Positions 1 through 8,722 are shown, counted from the first letter of the stretch. The stretch: 64,000 nucleotides of DNA from Thermococcus sp. (GCF_015521605.1 NZ_WANV01000033.1:1-64000), one strand, 5' to 3'. Numbers and translations: made by a program. Notes: generated by a model from the sequence alone, not told the origin.

Positions 1-344
1 CCGTGCTCATGGATGTGCGAGCATCTCCTCAGGGGCAGGTCCTTCGCGTCTATGTCGAAGACCAGCTCCGCCCCGAGCCAGCCACCCATGCTTTTCGGCT
101 CCTCGTAGAGCGCAACGCTTGAGTATATCGCGTATGGGGCCGTTGCCCTCACGTAGTCCTCCAGGTCGCGGACGTCCATGAAAACGTTCTTCCTGTCGCT
201 CGGCCCCTCACCGGTGTGATCGAATCCGAACTCCCTCTCCTCAAGGGTCTTGACTATAAACTCCGGAAGCCTTTTGGCGCTCCATTCCTTTGAATAGTAG
301 CGCTTCCGCTCCTTTTCCGTCGCCTCTCTGAACAGCTCAGCCAT
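1..344 (-). CDS. priS: DNA primase small catalytic subunit PriS (5' part only)
   Basis: This is the N-terminal ~114 residues of the archaeal-eukaryotic primase catalytic subunit, which makes RNA/DNA primers for replication with PriL. The visible part begins MAELFREATEKERKRYY and contains the metal-binding acidic motif ELVFDIDAKD (the DxD of the AEP fold) about 90 residues in. The start ATG at 344 lies inside the last codons of priL (8-base overlap), so the two subunits are translationally coupled. The rest of the gene lies beyond the left edge of the window. Family and partner are firm; the missing part cannot be assessed. Confidence 0.93.
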   Translation of the reverse strand, partial: MAELFREATEKERKRYYSKEWSAKRLPEFIVKTLEEREFGFDHTGEGPSDRKNVFMDVRDLEDYVRATAPYAIYSSVALYEEPKSMGGWLGAELVFDIDAKDLPLRRCSHIHEH

Positions 345-1548
345 CTCCACCACCCTCGACGTTCTCTTCTTCCTTACCCTTTCTGCCCTCGATGTAGAGG
401 CGCCTGAGATAGTAAGTCAGTGGATTCTTGATGTTCCTGCAGTGTCTGTCCGGCTTGCAGAGCTGCGGAGCGTTCGCCCGTATCTTGGAGCAGTTCGGCG
501 GGAAGTACCACGTGGAGTTCCCGCTGTCCTCAAGGGTTGGCCTGTCGGTTAGGCCAAAGCCGAGGTGGTACCAGATGTTTTTGACCTCATGCGGCTGATC
601 CTCGAAGAGGGGTGGAGAACAGCGGTTTCCGGCCTCGATTATGACGGGCAGTATCTCCTTCTCAACCACGCTAAGGTCGCTGACGCAGTCTCTTATTCTG
701 ACGTCCCTTCTGGAGGGGCTTGGACACAGTCTCGCGTAGCTCAGAAAACTCGTGAGGAGAACCGTTATGGCGTAGTTTCTCAGTCCCGAGGGGACACCCC
801 CAAGGGCGATTTTCACGCACGGAGGGAAGAGTTCAAAGCGCAGTGGCTGGGCTTCAGCCGAGCCCATTCTCTCAAGTCTCTCTTTGAAGTACTCCCTTGC
901 TATCTCGCCCAGCCTTTCGTAGAGCTGAAGGTAGTAGCCTGGAAGCTCATCTCTCACCTCATACAGAAGGTTAACGGCCCTTTCGAAGTTCTTCTCAAAG
1001 GACTTCTCCCAGAGCCTCAGGGCCTGCTCCGTGGTCAAATACGCGTGCCCCTTCCTGAGGTACACCTCTTTGAGGCTTCCCTCCCACAGCTCCAGGAACT
1101 TTCCAAGATGTACCTTGTACCTCAACCTCAGCCTTTCCCTCTCATCGGGAGGAAGTTCGTGGTGGTGGGTTCTCTCGAGTATCGTCCTGTCCCGCGGGGG
1201 TATGTCCCCCTCCCTAACGGTCCTCAGCTCGACCGCGGTTCCGCTTATTCTTCCCGCCCTTCTCAGCCTCTCGGAGTATATCTTTGAGTTGGCCTCCTTT
1301 ACGAGCTCCATCTCAATGCCGTACGGGGAGAATGCGAGGGCACCGAGGAGCGCATAAAACGTCAGCAAATCCTGAACGTCACCCATATCGAGAACATCCC
1401 TTGGTACCTCTCCGGACTTTACCCATGAAACCCTCTCCAAGGCCTGTTCTATTCCAACGTAGGACGGGATTATCGACAGCAGTTCTGTTATTCCACCAAA
1501 CTCTTCCTTCACGAGCCTTTTGGCTTTATCACCGAAGGGATCAAGCAT
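337..1548 (-). CDS. priL: DNA primase large subunit PriL
   Basis: The 403-residue regulatory subunit of the replicative primase. The C-terminal half has the four cysteines that hold the primase [4Fe-4S] cluster: FPPC (residue 244), PPNC (353) and the pair in LCKPDRHC (364 and 370). An upstream in-frame ATG exists at 1563, but the ATG at 1548 is preceded by a good ribosome site (GAGGTGA, about 5 bases away), so I chose it. The gene is first in the priL-priS operon. A TATA-like GTTTTATGT lies near 1585-1593 on this strand. Confidence 0.93.
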   Translation of the reverse strand: MLDPFGDKAKRLVKEEFGGITELLSIIPSYVGIEQALERVSWVKSGEVPRDVLDMGDVQDLLTFYALLGALAFSPYGIEMELVKEANSKIYSERLRRAGRISGTAVELRTVREGDIPPRDRTILERTHHHELPPDERERLRLRYKVHLGKFLELWEGSLKEVYLRKGHAYLTTEQALRLWEKSFEKNFERAVNLLYEVRDELPGYYLQLYERLGEIAREYFKERLERMGSAEAQPLRFELFPPCVKIALGGVPSGLRNYAITVLLTSFLSYARLCPSPSRRDVRIRDCVSDLSVVEKEILPVIIEAGNRCSPPLFEDQPHEVKNIWYHLGFGLTDRPTLEDSGNSTWYFPPNCSKIRANAPQLCKPDRHCRNIKNPLTYYLRRLYIEGRKGKEEENVEGGGDG

Positions 1549-1750
1549 GGCTTCACCTCTCATCGATAGGTTTACCTTGGGACATAAAACGGTTTCCGTG
1601 GCTGGGGGAGGTCACTCATGAATCGGGCCAATTTTTCAAAAAGCCTCAGAGAGGCTGTTTATGGTACTTGCAGGCGCAAATAGCGTAAACTTCCGAACAA
1701 TCGCCCGGCCATATTGATTTAAACTGGAGTGGCCACTTGCACCCCAAAAG

Positions 1751-1759
1751 TTTTATATC
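1751..1759 (+). promoter_or_regulatory. TATA box of the KaiC-like ATPase gene
   Basis: TTTTATATC inside the 277-bp gap between the divergent priL and KaiC-like genes. Transcription would begin about 25 bases downstream (near 1782), giving a leader of about 45 bases with the ribosome site GGGTGA before the ATG at 1826. Confidence 0.6.
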
Positions 1760-1825
1760 TCTTTGGTTCCACATGTTATATTAGACATAAAGAGAGAGTT
1801 CGCAAAGATTTCACGGGTGATTTGG

Positions 1826-2575
1826 ATGGTCATGAAATACACTGTCGAAAGAGTAAAGAGTGGCATTCCCGGTTTTGATGATCTAATCCAGGGCGGCTTT
1901 CCATTGGGAACCACAGTTTTGGTTACCGGCCCAACGGGCAGCGGTAAGACTACTTTTGGAGTTCAGTTCGTCTACAAAGGAGCTGCAGAGTACAATGAGC
2001 CGGGAGTCATAGTCACCCTTGAGGAAAGGGCACAGGACCTGAGAAGGGAAATGCTGGCCTTTGGGTGGGACCTTGAACAGTACGAGAGGGAGAGAAAGAT
2101 AGCCATAGTTGACGGAGTGAGCGCTGTCGTGGGTCTCCCATCCGAGGAACAGTACGTCCTGGAAGGCAACCTCAACGCCGAGGACTTCCTCCGCTACGTC
2201 TACCGCGTCGTCAAGGCCATAAATGCCAAGAGGCTTGTTATCGACTCGATTCCCTCCATCGCATTCAGGCTCCAGGAGGAGAGCAAGATAAGGGAGGTTC
2301 TTCTCCAGCTCAACACGATACTCCTTGAGATGGGTGTCACGTCGATACTCACGACCGAGGCCCCCGACCCAAGCAGGGGTAGAATAAGCCGCTATGGGAT
2401 GGAGGAGTACATAGCAAGGGGCGTTGTCCTTCTGGACTTCGTGGAAAAGGAAGTCGAACTGAAGCGCTATCTCCTCATCAGGAAAATGCGCGAAACCAAG
2501 CACTCGATGAAGAAGTATCCCTTTGAGATCAACGAGGAAGGTATCGTTGTCTATCCGAGCGGTGAAGTCTACTGA
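1826..2575 (+). CDS. KaiC/Rad55-like RecA-superfamily ATPase
   Basis: A 249-residue single-domain KaiC-like ATPase. It has the family N-terminus (GIPGFDDLIQGGFP), Walker A GPTGSGKT at residues 35-42 and a Walker B-like RLVIDSI near residue 140. Archaeal genomes carry many such single KaiC domains; most have no known substrate, and roles in signalling or DNA repair have been proposed. The start at 1826 (ATG GTC ATG) is preceded by GGGTGA; the frame is open further upstream, but nothing supports an earlier start. It stands alone and ends just before the next gene's promoter. The family is sure, the function is not. Confidence 0.88.
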   Translation: MVMKYTVERVKSGIPGFDDLIQGGFPLGTTVLVTGPTGSGKTTFGVQFVYKGAAEYNEPGVIVTLEERAQDLRREMLAFGWDLEQYERERKIAIVDGVSAVVGLPSEEQYVLEGNLNAEDFLRYVYRVVKAINAKRLVIDSIPSIAFRLQEESKIREVLLQLNTILLEMGVTSILTTEAPDPSRGRISRYGMEEYIARGVVLLDFVEKEVELKRYLLIRKMRETKHSMKKYPFEINEEGIVVYPSGEVY

Positions 2576-2610
2576 CCCCTCTTCTTTATTCCCTTCCAGT
2601 TGGGGGTAAG

Positions 2611-2619
2611 GTTTTTAAG
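2611..2619 (+). promoter_or_regulatory. TATA box of a leaderless gene
   Basis: GTTTTTAAG centred about 27 bases before the ATG at 2641, with no ribosome site between. The distance matches archaeal leaderless mRNAs. Confidence 0.55.
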
Positions 2620-2640
2620 TTCCTGTTCTTACCATCAATC

Positions 2641-3807
2641 ATGGTCACAAACAAAGAACTTAAAATTGTCCTTTTAATTGGTTCGGCAGTGGTTTTAATT
2701 GCGATGGCCACCATAGGTGCCTCGCCGGGGAAACTCGATAAGTTTACGGGGGTCTGTGTGTACTCCTCGGACTCATTCTCCATCCTGAGCGACGGCAGGA
2801 TTTCCGTGGGGGTGTATTCACCTCTCCAGGAGGGAGTGGTCTATCGGGTGGAGGGGAGGATGTACAACACGAGTTCCGGTCTCAGGATCAGACACGTCCG
2901 AATAGAGCAAGCTGAACCAACGTTTCCGCTGTCCACCGTGAAGGGTGCCTACTGGACGTCCTCGGGTCATTACATATTGACGCCAGAGAAGGTAAAGCTG
3001 GCCGTCCCCCTGCCGGTTGAAAAAGGGGAAATGGTGACGGTGGAGGGAATATGGTACCGGAACAGGTTCTATCCCCTCGGGTACAGTGTGTTGGGGTTTT
3101 CCGAAAGGCCCAGAAACGGCATGCCCTGGCGGGTCGAGGGCACGGTGATTTACGGCGGCACAAGGCCGGTGCTCTGGAACGGAAGCGAGGAGGTGGTTCT
3201 TTACCTCCCCTACGGGACAGAGGTGGAGGTCGGGAGACGGGTTAGGGTGGTGGGCATAGTCAGGTTCTACTCACGGCTTTCCCTCATCGTTGACTCTCCA
3301 GACGATGTTCTCGTCGTGGGGCACGGTGAGAGGGTTCCTGTTTCGAAAGCGTCCATCGGGGACATCGCCGTTGGGAACTGCACGGTGATTGGTGTCGGCC
3401 GTTCGCTCAAGCTCGACTGCACGGGGCTAAGGCTCAGCAACTTCAGGGCGAGAGTGGGTGACAGGGTTTACTTTGAGGCGGTCAAAAGAAAATCCTCGCT
3501 CTACTGCGTTGATTGCCGCGTTATAGAGCCAAGGGAGCATCTCCCCAATGAGATATGCTCGTTCTCTGAGGGAAAGTTTGCCAGGATATCCGGACGGGTG
3601 GAGTGGGTCAAGGTGTACAAAAACGGCTTTGGGCTGGCCAACGTTACAGGGGATAAGTGTTGGGTACTTCTTAAGCTCAGAAAGTCCCTCGACGTTTCCC
3701 TGGAGGTCAACCAGAGCGTTACCGCCTATGGGTTCTTCACAACGTACAGGGGCATGCCCGCCTTTGAAGTCCCGTCGGGTGATGACCTTTGCTCGGAGAG
3801 ATGCTGA
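2641..3807 (+). CDS. Exported protein with repeated OB-like beta segments
   Basis: A 388-residue protein with one N-terminal membrane segment (residues 8-27, LKIVLLIGSAVVLIAMATIG), so it is membrane-anchored or secreted. The rest is beta-rich with several spaced repeats of the type 'VxVxGxxxxY' (VEGRMY, VEGIWY, VEGTVI, VVGIVRFY, ISGRVEWV), which resembles consecutive OB folds. My recollection is that archaea encode exported OB-fold proteins next to TctA-like membrane proteins, as here. Six cysteines in the C-terminal half could form disulfides. The stop overlaps the next gene by 19 bases, so the two products are probably made together. Function unknown. Confidence 0.8.
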   Translation: MVTNKELKIVLLIGSAVVLIAMATIGASPGKLDKFTGVCVYSSDSFSILSDGRISVGVYSPLQEGVVYRVEGRMYNTSSGLRIRHVRIEQAEPTFPLSTVKGAYWTSSGHYILTPEKVKLAVPLPVEKGEMVTVEGIWYRNRFYPLGYSVLGFSERPRNGMPWRVEGTVIYGGTRPVLWNGSEEVVLYLPYGTEVEVGRRVRVVGIVRFYSRLSLIVDSPDDVLVVGHGERVPVSKASIGDIAVGNCTVIGVGRSLKLDCTGLRLSNFRARVGDRVYFEAVKRKSSLYCVDCRVIEPREHLPNEICSFSEGKFARISGRVEWVKVYKNGFGLANVTGDKCWVLLKLRKSLDVSLEVNQSVTAYGFFTTYRGMPAFEVPSGDDLCSERC

Positions 3808-4916
3808 AGGGCATTGCCGCCGGAACAATCAGCGGCGTTCTCCCGGGAATCCATGTGAATACTCTGGGGGCGTTTCTGGCGGAGGTCGGGACGAGCGGTA
3901 ACCTGTTGCTGTTTTCGATGGGTCTGACCCACACGTTTCTCGATGTTGTTCCGTCGGCCTTTCTCGGTGTTCCCGATGAGGGAACTGCCCTCGGGATTCT
4001 CCCAGCACACAGACTCGTTCTTCGGGGGAGGGCAATGGAGGTCGTCAGGATAGCACTGTGGGCGAGCCTCCTTGCGGTACTGATGGCGATACCTCTTTCC
4101 CTGCTCTATCCATTCTTGGCCCGGGCCTACGCTCCCCGGACAGGTAGGATAGCGGTGGGCCTTCTGGCCCTACTTTTAATCCTCACGGAAAGCGGTTTGA
4201 AGAAGATTTACGCGATGCTGGTGTTCCTCCTCTCCGGTCTGCTGGGGATTCTGGCGTTCAGGCTCCCGCTGGAGGAGCCGTACTATCACCTCTTCACTGG
4301 TCTATTTGGCATTCCCGTGCTGGTTACGGCGCTGATAGGTGGGGGAGGAAACATCTCTGAGGGCAGTGCAGAAATTGATATGGATACAAAGCGCTTCATT
4401 GGCTTTTCTCTTCTGGGGACGTTCCTTGGAATGGTCGCCTCACTGATCCCGGCCTTCACCGCCTCCCAGGCGGCCCTTATGGGCTCTTTTTTCTCAAGGG
4501 ATGAGCGCTCGTTCCTGACGGTTGTTTTTTCCGTCAACACCTCCAACTTTCTGTTCTCCTTCATGAACTTCCTGGAAACTGGGAGGGTAAGAAACGGCAT
4601 AGTGGCCCTCATGAGTCCCCCGGGCCGGGGTTTTCTGCCGTACTACGCTCTGGCGGCGGTCTTTGTTTCCCTCCTAGTTGTGAGCTACGGAGAGGCCTTG
4701 GCGGGTGCTGTACTCAAGGCTCTGGCCCGCATACCCTACAGGCTCCTAAACGGCGCCGTTGTGATCCTCCTCGTGTTTCTGTCCTTATATTTCGATGGCC
4801 CTCTAGGACTTCTTGTCCTGGCGGGAGGGAGCATGGTAGGCCTTCTGGCGGTGCTCTTTGGGGTCAAAAGGACGAACTGCATGGGAGTCCTCATGCTCCA
4901 AATAATAATCGGATAA
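3789..4916 (+). CDS. TctA-type (DUF112) polytopic membrane protein
   Basis: A 375-residue hydrophobic protein with about 9-10 predicted membrane segments. The N-terminal GISAG-like glycine pattern (GTISGVLPGIHVNT) and an internal repeat (GGGGNISEGSA) fit the TctA/DUF112 superfamily of tripartite tricarboxylate transporters. It is shorter than bacterial TctA (about 500 residues), as in other archaeal members. The start is either TTG at 3789, with GGGTGATG about 5 bases upstream, or ATG at 3801. No TctB or TctC subunit lies nearby; the partner is instead the exported OB-like protein, which argues against ordinary tricarboxylate uptake. Family likely, substrate unknown. Confidence 0.82.
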   Translation: MLGEMLKGIAAGTISGVLPGIHVNTLGAFLAEVGTSGNLLLFSMGLTHTFLDVVPSAFLGVPDEGTALGILPAHRLVLRGRAMEVVRIALWASLLAVLMAIPLSLLYPFLARAYAPRTGRIAVGLLALLLILTESGLKKIYAMLVFLLSGLLGILAFRLPLEEPYYHLFTGLFGIPVLVTALIGGGGNISEGSAEIDMDTKRFIGFSLLGTFLGMVASLIPAFTASQAALMGSFFSRDERSFLTVVFSVNTSNFLFSFMNFLETGRVRNGIVALMSPPGRGFLPYYALAAVFVSLLVVSYGEALAGAVLKALARIPYRLLNGAVVILLVFLSLYFDGPLGLLVLAGGSMVGLLAVLFGVKRTNCMGVLMLQIIIG

Positions 4917-4926
4917 GAAGAGAGGA

Positions 4927-5235
4927 TCAGACGGACTTTTCCTTAAGAATCCTCTGAAATTCGGCGTAGTCCGTTACTATCCTCCTGTCGTCCAGGGTCG
5001 TGAAGTATGCCTTCTTTCGTTTGATTTTTTTAACATCCGTGTACTTCATCTCGGGCGGATCGTAAGAACCCGGTTCGACAACCTCGTCTTCCACCGTGTA
5101 GGTCTCGAGGTCTGGCTGTCCGACGTACTTCCAGACCTCGTAGAAGACCTCGGGCTCAAGGTGGATTTCTCCGTCAATCTCTATCCAATCCGCCCCTATC
5201 TCCTCAAGAAACTCCTTCACTACCTCGAAGTGCAT
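4927..5235 (-). CDS. Conserved small protein, function unknown
   Basis: A 102-residue acidic soluble protein with no membrane segment, beginning MHFEVVKEFLEEIG. I do not recognise a named domain. The middle (LEPEVFYEVWKYVGQPDLETY) and the basic stretch VKKIKRKKAYF near residue 68 look like a compact alpha/beta fold. The ATG at 5235 is preceded by GGTGGT; the frame is open further upstream but without a better start, and would run into the divergent methyltransferase gene. It ends 11 bases from the convergent TctA-like gene. Confidence 0.75.
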   Translation of the reverse strand: MHFEVVKEFLEEIGADWIEIDGEIHLEPEVFYEVWKYVGQPDLETYTVEDEVVEPGSYDPPEMKYTDVKKIKRKKAYFTTLDDRRIVTDYAEFQRILKEKSV

Positions 5236-5305
5236 AGAACCACCGGCATAATATAGGACGCTAAGGGTTATATACCTATCGCCGAACTTCCACCGGTGGT
5301 GAGAG

Positions 5306-6496
5306 ATGGCAAGGGTAATCGTTGACGCCCAGGCTGCGAGGGCAATAGGAAAGGGTGCGATGATAGTCTTCAAGAAGGGTGTTGTGAGAACGGAGGGCGA
5401 GTTTGAGCCGGGGGATGTAGTTGAGGTCTACACACGGGGCGGCAAGTTCCTTGGAAAGGGCTTCGTCAACCCCAACTCCAACATCATGATCAGGCTGGTG
5501 ACCAAGGATCGCGAGACGGAGATAAACAAGGAACTCTTCCGTGAGAGAATCAGGAGGGCCAACGAGTACCGCAAGAGGGTTCTCGGCTACGATAAGGCTT
5601 ACCGCATGGTATACGGCGAGGCGGACTACCTTCCCGGCCTTATAGTTGACCGCTTCAACGAGATAGCCTCCATCCAGATTTCAAGCATAGGGATGGAGAA
5701 GTTCAAACTCGACCTTGCGGAGGCAATAATGGATGCCGAGCCGGAAATCGAGACGGTCTTCGAGAAGAACACCGGCCGCTCAAGGAGGAGGGAAGGTCTG
5801 CCCGAGATAGAGCGCGTCCTCCTCGGCAAGGAGAAGTACCGGACGGTAATCAAAGAGGGCAAAGCCAGGTTCATCGTGGACATGCGCGGCCAGAAGACGG
5901 GCTTCTTCCTCGACCAGAGAGAGAACCGCATTGCACTGGAGAAGTACGTCAAGCCGGGGATGCGCGTTCTGGACGTCTTTACCTACACGGGCGGCTTCGC
6001 GATACACGCGGCCGTTGCCGGCGCTGACGAGGTTGTGGCGGTGGACAAGTCTCCCTGGGCCATCAACATGGTCAAGGAGAACGCCAAGCTCAACGGCGTC
6101 GAGGATAGGATGAAGTACGTCGTTGGGAGCGCCTTCCCGATCATGGAGGAGATGATAAAGCGCGGTGAAAAGTTCGACATAGTTATCCTCGATCCCCCCG
6201 CCTTCGTCCAGCACGAGAAGGACCTCAAGAGGGGGCTTCGCGCTTACTTCAACGTGAACTACGCCGGCTTACAGCTGGTGAAGGAGGGCGGAATACTCGT
6301 GACAGCTTCCTGCTCCCAGCACGTGGACATGCAGGCCTTCAAGGACATGGTTATTGCAGCGGCAGCCAAGGCCGGCAAGTTCCTCAAGCTCCTTGAGCCC
6401 TACAGGACGCAGGCCCCAGATCACCCGATACTGATGGCCTCGAAGGACACGGAGTATCTCAAGGCCCTCTTCCTCTACGTTGAGGATATGAAATGA
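5306..6496 (+). CDS. RlmI-like class I rRNA cytosine-C5 methyltransferase
   Basis: A 396-residue SAM-dependent RNA methyltransferase of the RlmI/PH1915 type. Residues 1-75 form a PUA RNA-binding domain (PGDVVEVYTRGGKFLGKGFV). Then come the EEHEE-like middle region and a Rossmann domain with motif I VLDVFTYTGG, acidic motif VVAVDKSP, motif IV VILDPPAF and the catalytic-cysteine motif VTASCSQHV. RlmI homologues make m5C in 23S rRNA. The start follows GGTGGTGAG. A C/D box guide RNA begins directly after the stop and may share the transcript. Confidence 0.92.
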   Translation: MARVIVDAQAARAIGKGAMIVFKKGVVRTEGEFEPGDVVEVYTRGGKFLGKGFVNPNSNIMIRLVTKDRETEINKELFRERIRRANEYRKRVLGYDKAYRMVYGEADYLPGLIVDRFNEIASIQISSIGMEKFKLDLAEAIMDAEPEIETVFEKNTGRSRRREGLPEIERVLLGKEKYRTVIKEGKARFIVDMRGQKTGFFLDQRENRIALEKYVKPGMRVLDVFTYTGGFAIHAAVAGADEVVAVDKSPWAINMVKENAKLNGVEDRMKYVVGSAFPIMEEMIKRGEKFDIVILDPPAFVQHEKDLKRGLRAYFNVNYAGLQLVKEGGILVTASCSQHVDMQAFKDMVIAAAAKAGKFLKLLEPYRTQAPDHPILMASKDTEYLKALFLYVEDMK

Positions 6497-6499
6497 TTG

Positions 6500-6572
6500 A
6501 GCGGGGACGATGAGGAGAAAGCACCTCCCCTGAGACCGGCGTGAATGCTGAGACGCCCACGGTCTGAGTCCC
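6500..6572 (+). ncRNA. C/D box guide sRNA (2'-O-methylation), predicted
   Basis: All four boxes are in order: C box ATGAGGA (6510-6516), D' box CTGA (6530-6533), C' box ATGCTGA (6545-6551) and D box CTGA (6564-6567). The C and C' boxes each differ from RTGATGA at one base. The C-D' spacer is 13 nt and the C'-D spacer 12 nt, as usual in archaea. The ends pair: GGGAC before C with GTCCC after D, extended by ATTGA with TCAAT around a short bulge. A T6 run follows at 6601. The D guide (GACGCCCACGGT) predicts methylation of the U in ACCGUGGGCGUC; the D' guide (GCACCTCCC) predicts the fifth base of GGGAGGUGC. I could not assign the targets. Confidence 0.75.
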
Positions 6573-6600
6573 TCAATTGGTCGCTTTACCACCGAAACTC

Positions 6601-6606
6601 TTTTTT
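6601..6606 (+). terminator. T-run terminator behind the C/D sRNA
   Basis: Six consecutive T (followed by ATTT) on the plus strand, about 30 bases after the sRNA 3' stem. Archaeal transcription commonly ends at such runs. Confidence 0.5.
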
Positions 6607-6660
6607 ATTTGGTTGTTCAAACGACCAAAATCGCAGAAGTTATGGTTGTTACAACGACTA

Positions 6661-7404
6661 TTACAGCCTGAGTATCAAACTGTGCCTCCACCTGGTTCCG
6701 GCCTTGAACCTGATGTCCCTGACTGAGTAGCCTAACTCTTCTCCCTTTTCCGTTATGGCTTTAATCAGGGGCTCCTTGTCGGGGAGGAAAAGGGCGACCT
6801 TTCCTCTGGGGTCCAGATGGTCCAGGGCTTCTTTAATGAGCCTCACAGAGAACCCCTCGCCGTATTCTCCACCCCCAACACCTTCCTTCTCCGTTAGAAC
6901 CCCCTTCGTCGGCCTCTCATAGTAGGGCGGGGCGGAGAAGATAACATCGAACTTCTCCCCCGTGGGGATTACTCCCTTTATTATCCCCCCATCGCTCTTG
7001 ATGAGCCTTACCTTAGCGAGGTTCCCCTCAACGTTCCTCATCGCGTACTCGAAGAACTCATCGTCGAGCTCTGTCGCGGTAACGTCACAGTTGAATATTT
7101 TCGCCGCCATGAGGGCCATTAAAGCCGTGTGCCCCGTCCCTATCTCCAGAACCCTCTCTCCCCCGCGCAGGAATGTCTTGAGGAAGAGGTAGCGCGAAAC
7201 CGGGGTCGTGACGAGCCCCCTCGGGTGATACTCTATATCGAGACCGAAGACCGCTTTAGCAATCGCCCTGTTGTAGAGTATCCTCGCTTCCCTGTTCGAG
7301 AAGTCAAGCCTTCCGCGTTCGTCGAGATATTTCTCCAGCTCCGGAAACAGCTTCACTGCCTCTTTTACCGGCAGTCCGAGCTTTCCGTCCTTCCAGGTGG
7401 GCAT
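6661..7404 (-). CDS. RlmF/METTL16-like RNA methyltransferase
   Basis: A 247-residue SAM-dependent methyltransferase. Motif I is VLEIGTGHTALMAL (about residue 85), the acidic residue is in TATELDDEF, and the catalytic motif is SAPPYYERP, the (N/S/D)PPY/F signature of adenine-N6 methyltransferases. The overall plan fits the RlmF/METTL16 family (DUF890); archaeal substrates are not settled. There is no clear ribosome site before the ATG at 7404, only a pyrimidine-rich stretch. The gene lies 37 bases behind the M20 peptidase gene on the same strand and is probably the last gene of that operon. Confidence 0.85.
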   Translation of the reverse strand: MPTWKDGKLGLPVKEAVKLFPELEKYLDERGRLDFSNREARILYNRAIAKAVFGLDIEYHPRGLVTTPVSRYLFLKTFLRGGERVLEIGTGHTALMALMAAKIFNCDVTATELDDEFFEYAMRNVEGNLAKVRLIKSDGGIIKGVIPTGEKFDVIFSAPPYYERPTKGVLTEKEGVGGGEYGEGFSVRLIKEALDHLDPRGKVALFLPDKEPLIKAITEKGEELGYSVRDIRFKAGTRWRHSLILRL

Positions 7405-7441
7405 GGTGGAGGATGGAAAAGGGAGGAGAAAAGGTTTTCGC

Positions 7442-8710
7442 TCAGAGAAGCGCCAGAGCGGCCATGACCTTCGCGTCCTCGACCATGTTCTCTATCTTCG
7501 CGTACTCGTTGGGCTGGTGGGCGGTCTCGTCGAGGGTCGCCCACACGACCGCCGGAATCCCGAGCTTCCTGAAGTAGGCCGCAAAGGTTCCGCCGCCTAT
7601 TCCGCCGACCTTTGCCTCCTTCCCGCGGAGCTTCCTGAGCGCTTCCTGGAGGAGCTTCACTATCTCGCTGTTCGGGTCGGTCGGCTCTGGAGCGTCCATG
7701 CGCTGGAGAACCTCGAACTCTATCTCGGGCAGAACTTTTCCATCGAACTCCTTCCGGTATCTCTCCTTGACCTCCTCCGCCAGTCTTTCGGCGTCTCTCA
7801 GGATATCGTCTATGCTGTACCTCGGCAGAATCCTGCAGTCGAAGACGACCTCGTGCTCGCCCGGCGCTATGTTCGGGCTGTCGGCCGGGCCGCGAACCAT
7901 CGTCGGCTCGAAGGTGCTCTCCGCTGGCTCGAAGAGCTCGTCCCTCTCGCCGTACTTCTCATGTAGGAGCCTGTCGAGGTGGTACGCAAAGTCCAGAGCA
8001 ACGCGGTGGGCGTTGAGGCCCTTGTCGGGCATGCTCGCGTGAACCTGCCTGCCCCTGACCTTTATCCTGAGCCAGAGGATGCTCTTCTCGGCCACCTCGA
8101 TGAAGGTTCCATCCTCGTTTCCACCGTCGGGGACGAGAACCAGGTCATCCCTGCGGAACAGCTCCGGGTGCTCCCTCATCAGCCACTCGACACCGTACTT
8201 GCTCCCCGTCTCCTCGTCGCTGACGAAGGCTAGGATTACGGTTCTCTTTGGCCTTATCCCGAGGTTCATCATGGCCTTTACAGCATAAAGGCTCGCGACG
8301 AGGCTCTGTCCGTTGTCCTCGCTTCCCCTTCCGTAAACCTTGCCGTCCTTGACGACCGGTTTGAAGGGCTCGGTGACCGTCCACCTGCTCATGTCGCCGG
8401 GCGGAACGACGTCTATGTGGGTGAGAATCCACAGCCTCGGACTGTCCTCACCCTTTTCACCGTAGTAGTACGCTAAAATGCTCGGCCTCACTCCGTTCTT
8501 GGCCCTCTCGTCCGGCGCGTTGTAGACCTCGACCTTGTCGAAGGGCCAGGCCCTGATTATCTCAAGCAGCTTCTGGGCCTTGTCATATTCTCCCTCGTAG
8601 CCGTAGTCCGGGCTTATGGCCGGTATCTTTATGAGTTCGACGAGGGTTTCAACCATGTCATCGCGGAGCTTTTCTATCTCCTTAGAGACCTTTCCGAGGG
8701 TTTCGCTCAT
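7442..8710 (-). CDS. M20-family metallopeptidase (dipeptidase/carboxypeptidase type)
   Basis: A 422-residue di-zinc aminoacylase/peptidase. Metal ligands and catalytic residues are visible in LTHIDVVPPGD (His, Asp), GRGSEDNGQS (bridging Asp), FVSDEETGSKYG (catalytic Glu and ligand Glu) and VPDGGN, with the last His in LDETAHQPNE. The dimerisation domain lies in the middle (KVRGRQVHASMPDKGLNAH). The enzyme is cytosolic and probably cleaves short peptides, which fits the oligopeptide transporter two genes upstream. ATG at 8710 with GGTGAT is preferred over an upstream GTG at 8722. The PqqD-like gene ends 12 bases before it. Confidence 0.9.
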   Translation of the reverse strand: MSETLGKVSKEIEKLRDDMVETLVELIKIPAISPDYGYEGEYDKAQKLLEIIRAWPFDKVEVYNAPDERAKNGVRPSILAYYYGEKGEDSPRLWILTHIDVVPPGDMSRWTVTEPFKPVVKDGKVYGRGSEDNGQSLVASLYAVKAMMNLGIRPKRTVILAFVSDEETGSKYGVEWLMREHPELFRRDDLVLVPDGGNEDGTFIEVAEKSILWLRIKVRGRQVHASMPDKGLNAHRVALDFAYHLDRLLHEKYGERDELFEPAESTFEPTMVRGPADSPNIAPGEHEVVFDCRILPRYSIDDILRDAERLAEEVKERYRKEFDGKVLPEIEFEVLQRMDAPEPTDPNSEIVKLLQEALRKLRGKEAKVGGIGGGTFAAYFRKLGIPAVVWATLDETAHQPNEYAKIENMVEDAKVMAALALL

Positions 8711-8722
8711 TCCGATCACCAC

